Counted from the first letter of the stretch, positions 7,720 to 15,700 are shown. The stretch is DNA of 15,787 nt from Simkania negevensis (GCA_016191565.1 JACPWA010000110.1:1-15787), one strand, 5' to 3'. Numbers and translations: made by a program. Notes: a model not told the origin generated them from the sequence alone.

Positions 7720-7806
7720 AAGCAAAACATTTGAGTCTACAGAATGTTTTCACAGTGCGCCACGAAGAGCTAAGAAATTAACTGCTGAAAGTGCAATCTT
7801 ACCCAT

Positions 7807-10800
7807 CTATAGCTTGGATAGCCCTTTGATAGAGCTTTCGTGATGAGGAATATCGGGATAGAGAATTTTATTTATCTTCAGTGCCTCTTTACAGTAGGAA
7901 AGCCCCTTCTGCACCTCCCCCAGGGCTTGATAAGCAACTCCTACATTGTTTAAACTCATTGCTACCTCGGGATGAGGAGTGTCAGGGTAAAGAGCTTTTC
8001 TCATCTTCAATGCTTCTTCATAGTAGAAAAGTGCCTTCCGCAACTCTCCTAGGGCCTGATAGGTATTACCTACATTGTTTAAACTCGATGCTACCTCAGG
8101 ATGAGGAACATCGGGATGGAGAGTTCGGTTCATCTTCAGTGTTTCTTTATAGTAGAAAAGCGCCTTCCCCACCTTCCCTAAGGCCAAATAAGCATTTCCT
8201 ACACTGTTTAAATTCCATGCTACCTCGGGATGGGGAACATTGGGATAGAGAGCTCGGCTTATCTTCAGCGCTTTTTCACAGTAAGAAAGCCCCTTCTTTA
8301 CTTCCCCTAAGGCCAAATAAGCATTTCCTACACTGTTTAAATTCCATGCTACCTCGGGATGGGGAACGTCGGGATAGAGAGTGCAGTTCATCTTCAGTGC
8401 TTCTTCATAGTAGAAAAGTGCTTTCTTCACCTCTCCTAAGGCCAAATAAGCATTTCCTACACCGTTTAAACTCGCTGCTACAGCGGGATGGGGAGCATCA
8501 GGATAGAGACTTTTCCTCATCTTCAGTGCTTCTTCATAGTAGAAAAGTGCTTTCCGCAACTCTCCCAGGGCCTGATAAGCAATTCCTAAAGTATTTAAAC
8601 TTCTTGCTATATTGGGATGATCCCTACCGCCATAGAGAGTTTTTCCCATCTTCAGCGCTTCTCCGTGGTAGAAAAGCGCCTTTCGCGCTTCCCCTAGATC
8701 TTGATAAACACTTCCTACATTGTTTAAACTCGTTACTACATCGGGATGACAAATGCCAGGATAGAGAGTTTGGTACATCTCCAGCGCTTTCTCATAGTAT
8801 AAAAGCGCTTTCCGAGCCTCTCCTAGATCTTGATAAGCGCTTCCTACATTGTTTAAACTTATTGCTATATTGGGATGGTCTTTCTCTTGGCAAAAAGCCT
8901 GGTACATCTTTAGCGCCTCTTCGCAGTAGGAAAGCCCCTTCCGTACCTCTCCTAGGGCTTGATAAGCAGTTCCCACATTGTTTAAACTTGCTGCTACTTC
9001 GGGATGAGGGTCGGGATAAAGAAACTTCCTCATCTCCAGTGCTTTTTCAAAGTAAAAAAGCTCCTTGCCTGCCTCCCCAAGACCCTGATAAGCAAAGCCC
9101 ATACCATTGAGACAACGAGCTACCTGTGAAGAAGATTCGCCAGAGTCTTTCTTCAGCATAGGCAAAACTGCTTGATAGTTTCTCAGTGCTTGGTGATATT
9201 CTGCTAGAGTTTCATGTAGGCTGGCCAAGTCGAAATAAAACTCCTCCACCTCTTCGATTTCAAGCAAACGATAGTTCTCTCTTTCTATAAGAGAAGCAAT
9301 CGCTTCACCTTGAAGGGAGAGATTTTGCAGTACAGGCGCTGGCGTAGCTAGGCTTAATGTATAGGAGCCTTGGCAAAAGATTTGCACTAGCTCTTTGCCA
9401 GTGGTTGGAGAAGAAAGGCTACTGGAAAGGGTTTTTTGTAAGAAGCCATGAAAAGAAAAAGTGTCATCGTATTTATGGAAATAAATAAAAGCAAAGTGTC
9501 TCAGTTGTTCTAGAATTTCATGTTTGATGAGGTAACGCTCCCAACTATTTTTATCTTGGGTGTGAAGAGCAAGGTGTCGATCTAACCATTCGATGGGAAT
9601 TGCTTGGTTATTGAGATGGATACATAGTTGAAGCCAATGAACTGCTTCTGGATTTTGTTTTTGCAAGCTAATGAGGGAGGATTGGACTACATGGGTAAGG
9701 ACTTTTTGGTAATCGGCTGGGGTGTCGAAGCGAGGTAAGGTTTTACGGTATGTATCTATTGAAACACCTGGAGAATGGGCTATGTAATAGGCAGCATAGC
9801 TAAGGAGAAGGGGAATATGGCCAAGTGCAGCGGCTAGTGTGCGTAGTGGTAGTTCTTCTTTACTATCTAGAACTTCTCGGAGAAAATCTACTGCTTCTTT
9901 TTGGGAAAAAGGTTTTACTGGCCATGTTTCTTCGGAGCGCCAGCCTGTTTTTCTTGTGGTAGTGATTAAAATGGCGCCTCCTTTTTGGGGGAGGTGAAGG
10001 GTTATGTCATCGTCTACGTTATCAAAAATAAGTAGCCAGGGTTGTAGTTGTTTTTCAAGGAGCTGGTTGACAAAGAGTCTGAGCTCTTCTAAAGAAGGGT
10101 CTTTTCCTTGAAAGAATCCTAAGGTTTTGGCTAATTCTCGATAGGTTTTGGTTAGGGTTGTTTTGTTTCTAAAGTCGAGCTGCCAAATAAAAGAGAATTG
10201 GCTCAGATGAGCACAAGCAAAGGTAAGGGCAAGTTGGCTTTTTCCATAGCCTGAGGGGCTGTAAAGAACTTTTACTTTAGTAGCTTCTCGATAGTTTGTT
10301 TCTTGCACGAAAAACTCGGCTAGGGCCTGAAGTTCCTGTTTTCTTCCTATAAAATCGGAGCGAGGTCTGGGGATACGGAGGAAGCCTTCTGCTTCTTTTG
10401 CGGTAAATAATCCATAGTCATAAAAAAGAGGGCTTTTTCCTACTCTTCCTTTTTCGTAGTCTTTTAAAAAGTTTCGAGTGGCTTGTGCTCCACTTGCTAT
10501 AAGTGCTTCTTTTTTGCTAACGTCAAGGTCAAAATCTGTGGCCCCTACTCCTAAAGGATCAATTTTCACAATGCGTGGATCTTTATGTAATTCTCTTATT
10601 GTGTCCTCTGCTCTACGAAAAGTGGCTGCTGTAACTTTTCCTACTTCAAAGATGGTTGAGGGAGCAGGAGAAGGTGGCTCGGTGGGAGAGGCTTCTTTGC
10701 GAGATGGCATGAAGATAAAACCCCATGTTCTAGGATTATGCCAAGGCTCATGTTCTTCTTCTTTTGGAACGGGACCTTTCTTAAATTTTTTTCGATCAAA

Positions 10801-12441
10801 AAGATTAGGAAAGTTGCAAAGGAGACCTCCATCTATGTAACGACCTGAATTCTCTTTTAGTTTGCGTTGTCCATCCTCTGCTTTGTAGTAGAGAGTATGA
10901 GTTTGTAAAAATCCAGGGATAGACATAGAGATTCTCACTGCATCTGAAATGATCAGGTTATTCCACTGGTCATCTTCTGAATTAAAATCGACAATTTGAG
11001 ATGGCTCAACAGAGGGGTCAGGAGAAACGGTTTGTTTCAGGGTGGGCATCTGTCCTAATTTTGTTCCAACCACATGGAGGTGTTTAAAATGTCTTTTTTC
11101 GGGGGGAAAGTGTTGTCTTTGGTTGATCAGGTGTTTAAGGTCCCCAAATGTTAGATAAGGGATAGGCTTTCCAGTGATCTGCTTTATTTTACTTTGAATT
11201 AGATCTTCTTCAATCCATTCTCTTAACTTTTCTCCTTCGTGCTGGTAGCCTTTCCATAGCACTTTAACCCACGGGCGGACCCAATAAAAGTCCACATGTT
11301 CAAGATAGGCGGTTAAGGTTTTCTCCACAAAAATCTTATAGATTTCTTGAGAGTTATAGCCAAGGGCAATCAGAAGAGCTGTCAGTGCGCCGGCTGAAGT
11401 TCCTGCTACTCTTTCTAGGCGTCCTAAAGCTTGTCTGTTTTCTAGTTCTCTTAAGGCGCCTACATAACCAAGTCCTTTTGCTCCTCCTCCTTGAAAAACG
11501 AGGGTTTCGGGAGAAAGGTCAAAGTGAGAGTGCTCTTTTTTAGATTGATCACGTCTTAATGTGAGGAGGCGGCCATATATTTGTTCGCTTCTATAGCTAT
11601 CTTCTGGCAAGAGTTTTTCAGGACTTCTACTTCGTTTATCCAAGGCGGTAAGGTCAACACCATAGGTAGCCAAACAATCTACAGATTCTAATTGCTGCCC
11701 GGCGCAAGCAAAGTGAATGGGTTGCCACTCTTCTTTGTTTTTTGCTACTAGGTTAGCGCCGTATTTTGCTAACACTGTAATGCAAAATGGTTCTCCCAAA
11801 TAGGCTGCTAAAGCAAGAGGGGTGCGGCCTTTAGTATCTTTTTTTTCTCGTAAGCCTTTCATCTGGTGATAATATTTAGCAAACAGCCGATCGATCAGAG
11901 GGTGCTCTCCTCTTCTTACTGCATGGTGGAGGATATTGGCCCCTTTTTCATTTGTCAGCCGGTCAAGGTAGGGGGTGGCTTTCTCTAAAGTACTTCGATC
12001 GTCGTCTAGGCAAGCAGAAAAAACTCTATCAAAGCAGTCGCATTGGGCTTTTTTTACGGTATTTAAATCTTTAGGGTTAAAGCTAGGGAGTTTTAGAATA
12101 AAGCAGAGGTAAAGTAGTTCCTCTGGCGAGAGGGAAAAGAACTCTGAAGTTCCTTGTTCCTGAGACGTACTTTGCATCTTTCCAGCTGAGGCAGTCTTAG
12201 GAGCAGCAAGATGATTAATAATCTTACTTATCCTATGCATACCTTTGATTGAAGAAGAGGAAGAAGAAGATCTACTTTCCTTTTCTGCTTTGGTGCCAAT
12301 AGGAACAAGATGTCCAACAATTCTTTGGATTCGATTATCGTTTTTTGGAGAGGAAGGAAAGTTTGTCTTACTTAAAGGGGATTGTTCAGAGGAAGAAAAT
12401 CGAGAAACAGGTAAAGAGCTTGTAGGGCTGACAGTGCTCAT
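7807..12441 (-). CDS. NLR-like STAND protein: ankyrin - patatin phospholipase - NB-ARC - TPR
   Basis: The start is the ATG at 12441, because GGAG (12448-12451) sits 6 nt upstream; a TTG at 12453 is in frame but contains that site. The product has 1544 residues. Residues 1-105 are Ser-rich, without a signal peptide. About 166-266 are ankyrin repeats (GRTPLALAAYLG, WQPIHFACAGQ). About 313-656 form a patatin-like phospholipase with oxyanion loop QGGGAKG (317-323), nucleophile S349 in GTSAG and D537 in DGG, so the catalytic dyad is intact. About 696-1005 are NB-ARC: FIGRKQEL, P-loop SGYGKS (730-735), Walker B LLIFDNVDD (803-811), sensor TTTR (827-830), GHIP (874-877) and an MHD-like FSFHGF with H998. 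Residues 1111-1540 are ten 43-residue TPRs. By family analogy, ligand binding to the TPRs would switch the ATPase and unleash the lipase. Whether it acts in the bacterium or in the host is unknown. Confidence 0.92.
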   Translation of the reverse strand: MSTVSPTSSLPVSRFSSSEQSPLSKTNFPSSPKNDNRIQRIVGHLVPIGTKAEKESRSSSSSSSIKGMHRISKIINHLAAPKTASAGKMQSTSQEQGTSEFFSLSPEELLYLCFILKLPSFNPKDLNTVKKAQCDCFDRVFSACLDDDRSTLEKATPYLDRLTNEKGANILHHAVRRGEHPLIDRLFAKYYHQMKGLREKKDTKGRTPLALAAYLGEPFCITVLAKYGANLVAKNKEEWQPIHFACAGQQLESVDCLATYGVDLTALDKRSRSPEKLLPEDSYRSEQIYGRLLTLRRDQSKKEHSHFDLSPETLVFQGGGAKGLGYVGALRELENRQALGRLERVAGTSAGALTALLIALGYNSQEIYKIFVEKTLTAYLEHVDFYWVRPWVKVLWKGYQHEGEKLREWIEEDLIQSKIKQITGKPIPYLTFGDLKHLINQRQHFPPEKRHFKHLHVVGTKLGQMPTLKQTVSPDPSVEPSQIVDFNSEDDQWNNLIISDAVRISMSIPGFLQTHTLYYKAEDGQRKLKENSGRYIDGGLLCNFPNLFDRKKFKKGPVPKEEEHEPWHNPRTWGFIFMPSRKEASPTEPPSPAPSTIFEVGKVTAATFRRAEDTIRELHKDPRIVKIDPLGVGATDFDLDVSKKEALIASGAQATRNFLKDYEKGRVGKSPLFYDYGLFTAKEAEGFLRIPRPRSDFIGRKQELQALAEFFVQETNYREATKVKVLYSPSGYGKSQLALTFACAHLSQFSFIWQLDFRNKTTLTKTYRELAKTLGFFQGKDPSLEELRLFVNQLLEKQLQPWLLIFDNVDDDITLHLPQKGGAILITTTRKTGWRSEETWPVKPFSQKEAVDFLREVLDSKEELPLRTLAAALGHIPLLLSYAAYYIAHSPGVSIDTYRKTLPRFDTPADYQKVLTHVVQSSLISLQKQNPEAVHWLQLCIHLNNQAIPIEWLDRHLALHTQDKNSWERYLIKHEILEQLRHFAFIYFHKYDDTFSFHGFLQKTLSSSLSSPTTGKELVQIFCQGSYTLSLATPAPVLQNLSLQGEAIASLIERENYRLLEIEEVEEFYFDLASLHETLAEYHQALRNYQAVLPMLKKDSGESSSQVARCLNGMGFAYQGLGEAGKELFYFEKALEMRKFLYPDPHPEVAASLNNVGTAYQALGEVRKGLSYCEEALKMYQAFCQEKDHPNIAISLNNVGSAYQDLGEARKALLYYEKALEMYQTLYPGICHPDVVTSLNNVGSVYQDLGEARKALFYHGEALKMGKTLYGGRDHPNIARSLNTLGIAYQALGELRKALFYYEEALKMRKSLYPDAPHPAVAASLNGVGNAYLALGEVKKALFYYEEALKMNCTLYPDVPHPEVAWNLNSVGNAYLALGEVKKGLSYCEKALKISRALYPNVPHPEVAWNLNSVGNAYLALGKVGKALFYYKETLKMNRTLHPDVPHPEVASSLNNVGNTYQALGELRKALFYYEEALKMRKALYPDTPHPEVAMSLNNVGVAYQALGEVQKGLSYCKEALKINKILYPDIPHHESSIKGLSKL
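7822..9111 (-). repeat. ten tandem 129-bp TPR-coding repeats
   Basis: The LNxxG anchor recurs at residues 1111, 1153, 1196, 1239, 1282, 1325, 1368, 1411, 1454 and 1497 of the large protein. The first spacing is 42 residues and all others are 43, i.e. 129 bp. The consensus is LNxVGxAYxxLGExxKALxYYEEALKMxxxLYPDxPHPEVAxS, of the kinesin-light-chain (TPR_12) type. Units are very similar in DNA: 8176-8238 and 8305-8367 are identical over 63 bp, exactly one period apart. This points to recent duplication or gene conversion inside the array. Confidence 0.92.
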
Positions 12442-12453
12442 TATGATCTCCAA

Positions 12454-12649
12454 GCTAATAAATTAAAATAAAGGGTACCTAACAAAAGGTTTTCATTAAA
12501 TGTTTTTTTTGGTTGATGGTTTGGAAGCAACTTTTTATAAGATTAACACAATTTAAGCAGTTACTTTCTTGCTTATGCGAGTTCAATGTGCTTTCTATTT
12601 AGGACAATAAAAGAGATAAAAAAGCCTTAACTTCTTTAAAGTCGTATTA
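12454..12649. other. intergenic region between glucosidase and NLR-like gene
   Basis: This 196-nt AT-rich gap lies between two minus-strand genes. Downstream of the glucosidase stop there is a weak stem (CTTTAA with TTAAG) followed by GCTTTTTTATCTCTTTT on the minus strand, a possible poor terminator. I see no convincing -35/-10 pair for the large gene. The best is TTGTTA followed after 17 nt by TTTATT, which is not persuasive. There is no gene or long repeat here. Confidence 0.5.
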
Positions 12650-15307
12650 CTAACTAGCACATCCGCCATAGTCTCCTAGTTGCTTGATGAGCTTAGCAAT
12701 ACAACCTGTCCACCCCGTTTGATGGGAAGCCCCCAGCCCCTCTCCTGTCTCCCCATGAAAATATTCAGAAAAGAAAAGATAGTCTTTAAAATAAGGATCT
12801 CTAGAGAATCTTTGAGAACTTCCAAAAAGGGGCACCGCTCCTTCTTTCCCTTTTTCAAAAATGCTAAGAAGGCGTCTAGAAACCTCTGCAGCTACTTCCC
12901 AAAGGGTGAGAAAGATTCCTGATCCTGTAGGACATTCTACTTTAAATGTATCTCCATAGTAGTGGTGAAATTTTTGAAGTGATTCGATGATGAGCATATT
13001 GATCGGAAACCAGACAGGACCACGCCAGTTAGAGTTGCCTCCAAACATAAAGGTTTTAGATTCTGCTGGCTCATAATCAATAGTATAACTTTTCCCATCG
13101 ATATCGAGTTGGAAAGGGTGCTCTTTATGACATTGGGATAGGGAGCGAATGCCATAGGGACTTAAAAATTCTTTTTCATCTAACATGATTTTAAGGAGCT
13201 TTTCCAGTTTCTCCTTAGAAAGGAGGGCTAAAATCTTTCTCCCTTTGATCCCAGGAGTTCGCATGCAAGATACTCTTTCGCAAAGATCGGTCCGATGACT
13301 CAGAAACCAAAGCATCTTCTTTTTAAAGTTTGGCAAGGCATCTAATGTTTTAGGGTCGATTGTCGAGACAGCTAAAAGGGGCATCAGCCCTACCAAGGAG
13401 CGCACTTTAAGCCTCTTTTCTTCTCCATTTGCGAGCTTGAGAATATCATAATAAAATCCCTCTTCTTCATCCCATAAAGGGAGCGCATACTTATCTGAAG
13501 AAAATTTGCCTGGAGAAAAATTGATTGCGTCGGCGATCAAAAGGAAATGGTTGTAAAACTTATTGGCAATATCTTCATAGGAGGGGCTTTTTTTAGCGAG
13601 CTCACAAGCTATTGTGAGCATATTCAAGCAGTACATCCCCATCCAACTGGTTGCGTCAGATTGGTAGAGAAGCGCTCCAGGGGGCAGCTCTTCGCTTCGA
13701 TTGATGAGGCTAATATTATCGAGCCCTAAAAATCCTCCTTGAAAGATGTTTTTGCCTTGAGCATCTTTGCGGTTCACCCACCAGGTGAAATTAAGAAGAA
13801 GTTTCTGAAAGACCCTTTCTAAAAATAGATCATCTCCTTTTCCTTCCAACTTCTTTGCAATTTTATAAACACGCCAGGTAGCCCAAGCATGCACAGGGGG
13901 ATTGACATCTGAAAAGTTATTTTCATAGGCAGGAATTTGTCCACTTGGGTGCATATACCACTCCCTTGTCATAACAACGAGCTGTCTTTTGGCAAATTCA
14001 GGGTCGAGTAAAGCAAGGGGAAGGGTATGAAAAGCACTGTCCCAAGAAAAAAAAGCAGGGAACTCCCATTTGTCAGGCACAGAGAGGATATCCTCGTTGT
14101 AAACGTGAAGCCAGGTGGCATTGGGTGCCGTACACCGATCATGTGGAAGAAGGGGAGGATGAAAGCTCGGAGTTCCATCGAGCCACTGAGGGACAACATA
14201 ATGATAATAGATCTTATTCCAGAGCATGCCAGCAAAAGCTTGACGAGCAATGTTTTGATGTTCTAAAGAAAGGGAATCAGAAAGAAGGGAAGCATAGAAT
14301 GCATCTGCCTCCTTTTTTCTTTTCTCAAATAGCTCAGTAGCTTTAAAAAAGGGGTTTTTGAAATCTCCCTTTTGTGTCAGACGGAGCACAACCTCTTTTT
14401 TGCCAAGGGGAGGGATTTCAAGAGAGTAATGAAAAGCTCCTTTAGTTCCCTTTTGATCGGGAGAGATACCCCCTTTCTTCTGCCCGACTAGATACTCAGC
14501 AATCCCCTCTTTCCCATAGCTATCTTCTGATCTACTCTCATTTTCTACAAAAAGGAGTTCGCTTCCTTTCTCTGCATAGAGAAAATAATTCCCAAGATGG
14601 GGCTCTTTAGCTACCATAAGATCAAAATTTTTTCCCCCTTTGCCTCTTTTTAGAGAGGGGTTTCTTTCTTTATTTTCCTGCCACCAGATATTGCGCGCCC
14701 AAAAAGTAGGAAGAAGATGAAGCAGAGCACTTTTTTCCCCTCGGTTACAGATGGTGATCCGAATCAAGATGTCCTCAGGGGCACCTTTCGCGTATTCGAT
14801 AAAAATATCGAAGTATTCATCTTTATCAAATACTTGGGTATCGAGAAGCTCATACTCTCTTTCCCCTTTGCCCCTCGCTCTATTTTCTCTGCGAAGAAGG
14901 TCGTAGGGAAAGGGACTTTGCGGATACTTGATTAAGTATTTCATGTAGGAGTGGGTCGGGGTATTATCAAGGTAGTAATAGTATTCTTTAACATCCTCTC
15001 CATGATTTCCCTCATGATTATTTAATCCAAAAAGACGCTCTTTCAAACAGGGATCGACCCCATTCCAAAAGGAAAGAGCAAAACAAAGCCTTTGATGTGT
15101 ATCTGATATCCCCGCAATGCCATCTTCTCCCCATCTATAGCAACGGCTCTTTGCTACATCGAAAGGGAAAGCCTCCCAAAAGCTTTTAGCTTCTCCATAT
15201 GCCTCGCGAAGAGTTCCCCAGGATCTTTCCGCAAGGTAAGGTCCCCATCTTTTCCAATAGGATGTCTGCTTAGAGTCTTCTTTTAACCTTTTTCGTTCTG
15301 CATCCAT
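12650..15307 (-). CDS. GH63/MGH1-like glucosidase
   Basis: This 885-residue protein is of the bacterial GH63-related (alpha/alpha)6-barrel glycosidase type, commonly annotated 'glucosidase'; related enzymes hydrolyse alpha-glucosides, mannosylglycerate or glucosylglycerate. The N-terminus has the family signature WKRWGPYLAERSWGTLREAY, then RWGEDGIAGISDTHQRLCFA, NHEGNHGEDVKEYYYYLDNT and PTHSYMKYLIKYPQ. The barrel includes FSWDSAFHTLPLALLDPEFA, where D423 is the likely general acid, NSNWRGPVWFPINMLI, and near the C-terminus SEYFHGETGEGLGASHQTGW, where E848 is the candidate base. Assigning these residues by analogy with E. coli YgjK (D501 and E727) is inference. There is no signal peptide, so it is cytoplasmic. 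The likely role is turnover of glycogen-derived or osmolyte-type glucosides; the substrate cannot be read from sequence. AAAGG lies about 10 nt before the ATG, and a palindromic element begins only 11 nt upstream. Confidence 0.9.
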   Translation of the reverse strand: MDAERKRLKEDSKQTSYWKRWGPYLAERSWGTLREAYGEAKSFWEAFPFDVAKSRCYRWGEDGIAGISDTHQRLCFALSFWNGVDPCLKERLFGLNNHEGNHGEDVKEYYYYLDNTPTHSYMKYLIKYPQSPFPYDLLRRENRARGKGEREYELLDTQVFDKDEYFDIFIEYAKGAPEDILIRITICNRGEKSALLHLLPTFWARNIWWQENKERNPSLKRGKGGKNFDLMVAKEPHLGNYFLYAEKGSELLFVENESRSEDSYGKEGIAEYLVGQKKGGISPDQKGTKGAFHYSLEIPPLGKKEVVLRLTQKGDFKNPFFKATELFEKRKKEADAFYASLLSDSLSLEHQNIARQAFAGMLWNKIYYHYVVPQWLDGTPSFHPPLLPHDRCTAPNATWLHVYNEDILSVPDKWEFPAFFSWDSAFHTLPLALLDPEFAKRQLVVMTREWYMHPSGQIPAYENNFSDVNPPVHAWATWRVYKIAKKLEGKGDDLFLERVFQKLLLNFTWWVNRKDAQGKNIFQGGFLGLDNISLINRSEELPPGALLYQSDATSWMGMYCLNMLTIACELAKKSPSYEDIANKFYNHFLLIADAINFSPGKFSSDKYALPLWDEEEGFYYDILKLANGEEKRLKVRSLVGLMPLLAVSTIDPKTLDALPNFKKKMLWFLSHRTDLCERVSCMRTPGIKGRKILALLSKEKLEKLLKIMLDEKEFLSPYGIRSLSQCHKEHPFQLDIDGKSYTIDYEPAESKTFMFGGNSNWRGPVWFPINMLIIESLQKFHHYYGDTFKVECPTGSGIFLTLWEVAAEVSRRLLSIFEKGKEGAVPLFGSSQRFSRDPYFKDYLFFSEYFHGETGEGLGASHQTGWTGCIAKLIKQLGDYGGCAS

Positions 15308-15318
15308 ACACTGCCGCC

Positions 15319-15483
15319 TTTATAGTGGATTAAATTTTGGATGATAAAATTGGCTGCAAGATTTTTGCATGGAATACAGCATGGAAAGCGAGGCGACTTT
15401 ATAAAGTCAGTGAGTTCGAATGCGAGATTCCATGCAAAAAGATGCGGGTGAATTTTATCACGCAAAGTTTAATGCACTATAAA
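15319..15483. mobile_element. 165-bp palindromic element 1 (MITE-like)
   Basis: The whole stretch is an imperfect inverted repeat centred on 15401, inside the perfect palindrome GACTTTATAAAGTC (15395-15408). The outer arms 15319-15375 and 15427-15483 match at about 45 of 57 positions, including TTTATAGTG at the tips, TGATAAAATT in the middle and TTTTTGCATGGAAT at the inner end. It could fold into one long hairpin. No transposase is present, so a MITE or small palindromic repeat family is the natural reading. It sits directly upstream of the glucosidase gene and replaces its normal promoter region. Target-site duplication is not certain: a TA at each tip would fit Tc1/mariner or IS630-type insertion. 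Confidence 0.7.
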
Positions 15484-15523
15484 TACTCCAAAAGCTTTGT
15501 GTATAGAAGGGAGGGATAAATTG

Positions 15524-15628
15524 ATGCAAATGATAATTTTTAGCTCACCTTACGCAAAAAGGGGAGATAGAGGAATAAAAGATTTTGAAAAGTCAATCGC
15601 TTTAAAAATCGTGAGGCTATTCAAATGA
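15524..15628 (+). CDS. possible 34-residue ORF, or 5' remnant of a disrupted gene
   Basis: A good ribosome-binding sequence (AAGGGAGGG, 507-515 of the 15 kb block) lies 8 nt upstream of ATG 15524. The frame encodes 34 residues beginning MQMIIFSSPYAKRG and ends at a TGA at the centre of palindromic element 2. The first eight codons precede the element; the rest is the element's left arm. This could be a small peptide gene, a 5' remnant cut by the insertion, or chance. I recognise no family. Confidence 0.2.
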   Translation: MQMIIFSSPYAKRGDRGIKDFEKSIALKIVRLFK

Positions 15629-15700
15629 ATAGGGCGAGAGTTTTTAAAGTGATTGAGGTTCAAAAGATCTACTTCTCTCTGCTCGTCTTTTTTGCGTAAG
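15549..15700. mobile_element. 152-bp palindromic element 2 (unrelated to element 1)
   Basis: This is a second long imperfect palindrome centred at 15624/15625 (CTATTCA, AA, TGAATAG). The tips CTTACGCAAAAA (15549-15560) pair perfectly with 15689-15700, and an inner block TCAATC plus CTTTAAAAA pairs at 15 of 16 positions. Overall 47 of 75 positions pair without gaps, more if one-base gaps are allowed. Its sequence is unlike element 1. There is no transposase and no clear target duplication. It resembles MITE or Rickettsia-type palindromic elements. Confidence 0.65.

Noticed and set aside
7881..9110. A 409-codon plus-strand open frame with its own 43-residue periodicity (SRKAPS...LHCLNSLLP...)
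   Set aside because: It is the exact antisense of the TPR-coding repeats. Because the repeat is 129 bp, a multiple of three, a stop-free antisense unit stays open across all copies. It has no homology I recognise and no ribosome-binding site.
12442..12453. TTG start four codons upstream for the NLR-like protein
   Set aside because: The codons TTGGAGATC contain the GGAG ribosome-binding site for the ATG at 12441, which is 6 nt downstream of it.
12454..12649. Promoter for the NLR-like gene
   Set aside because: Several AT-rich hexamers occur but none has both boxes close to consensus at 16-18 nt spacing, so no call was made.
15319..15700. The two palindromes as rho-independent terminators or a CRISPR-like array
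   Set aside because: They are far longer than terminators (arms of 57-75 nt), lack a U-tract placed after a gene end, differ from each other, and there are no regularly spaced direct repeats.
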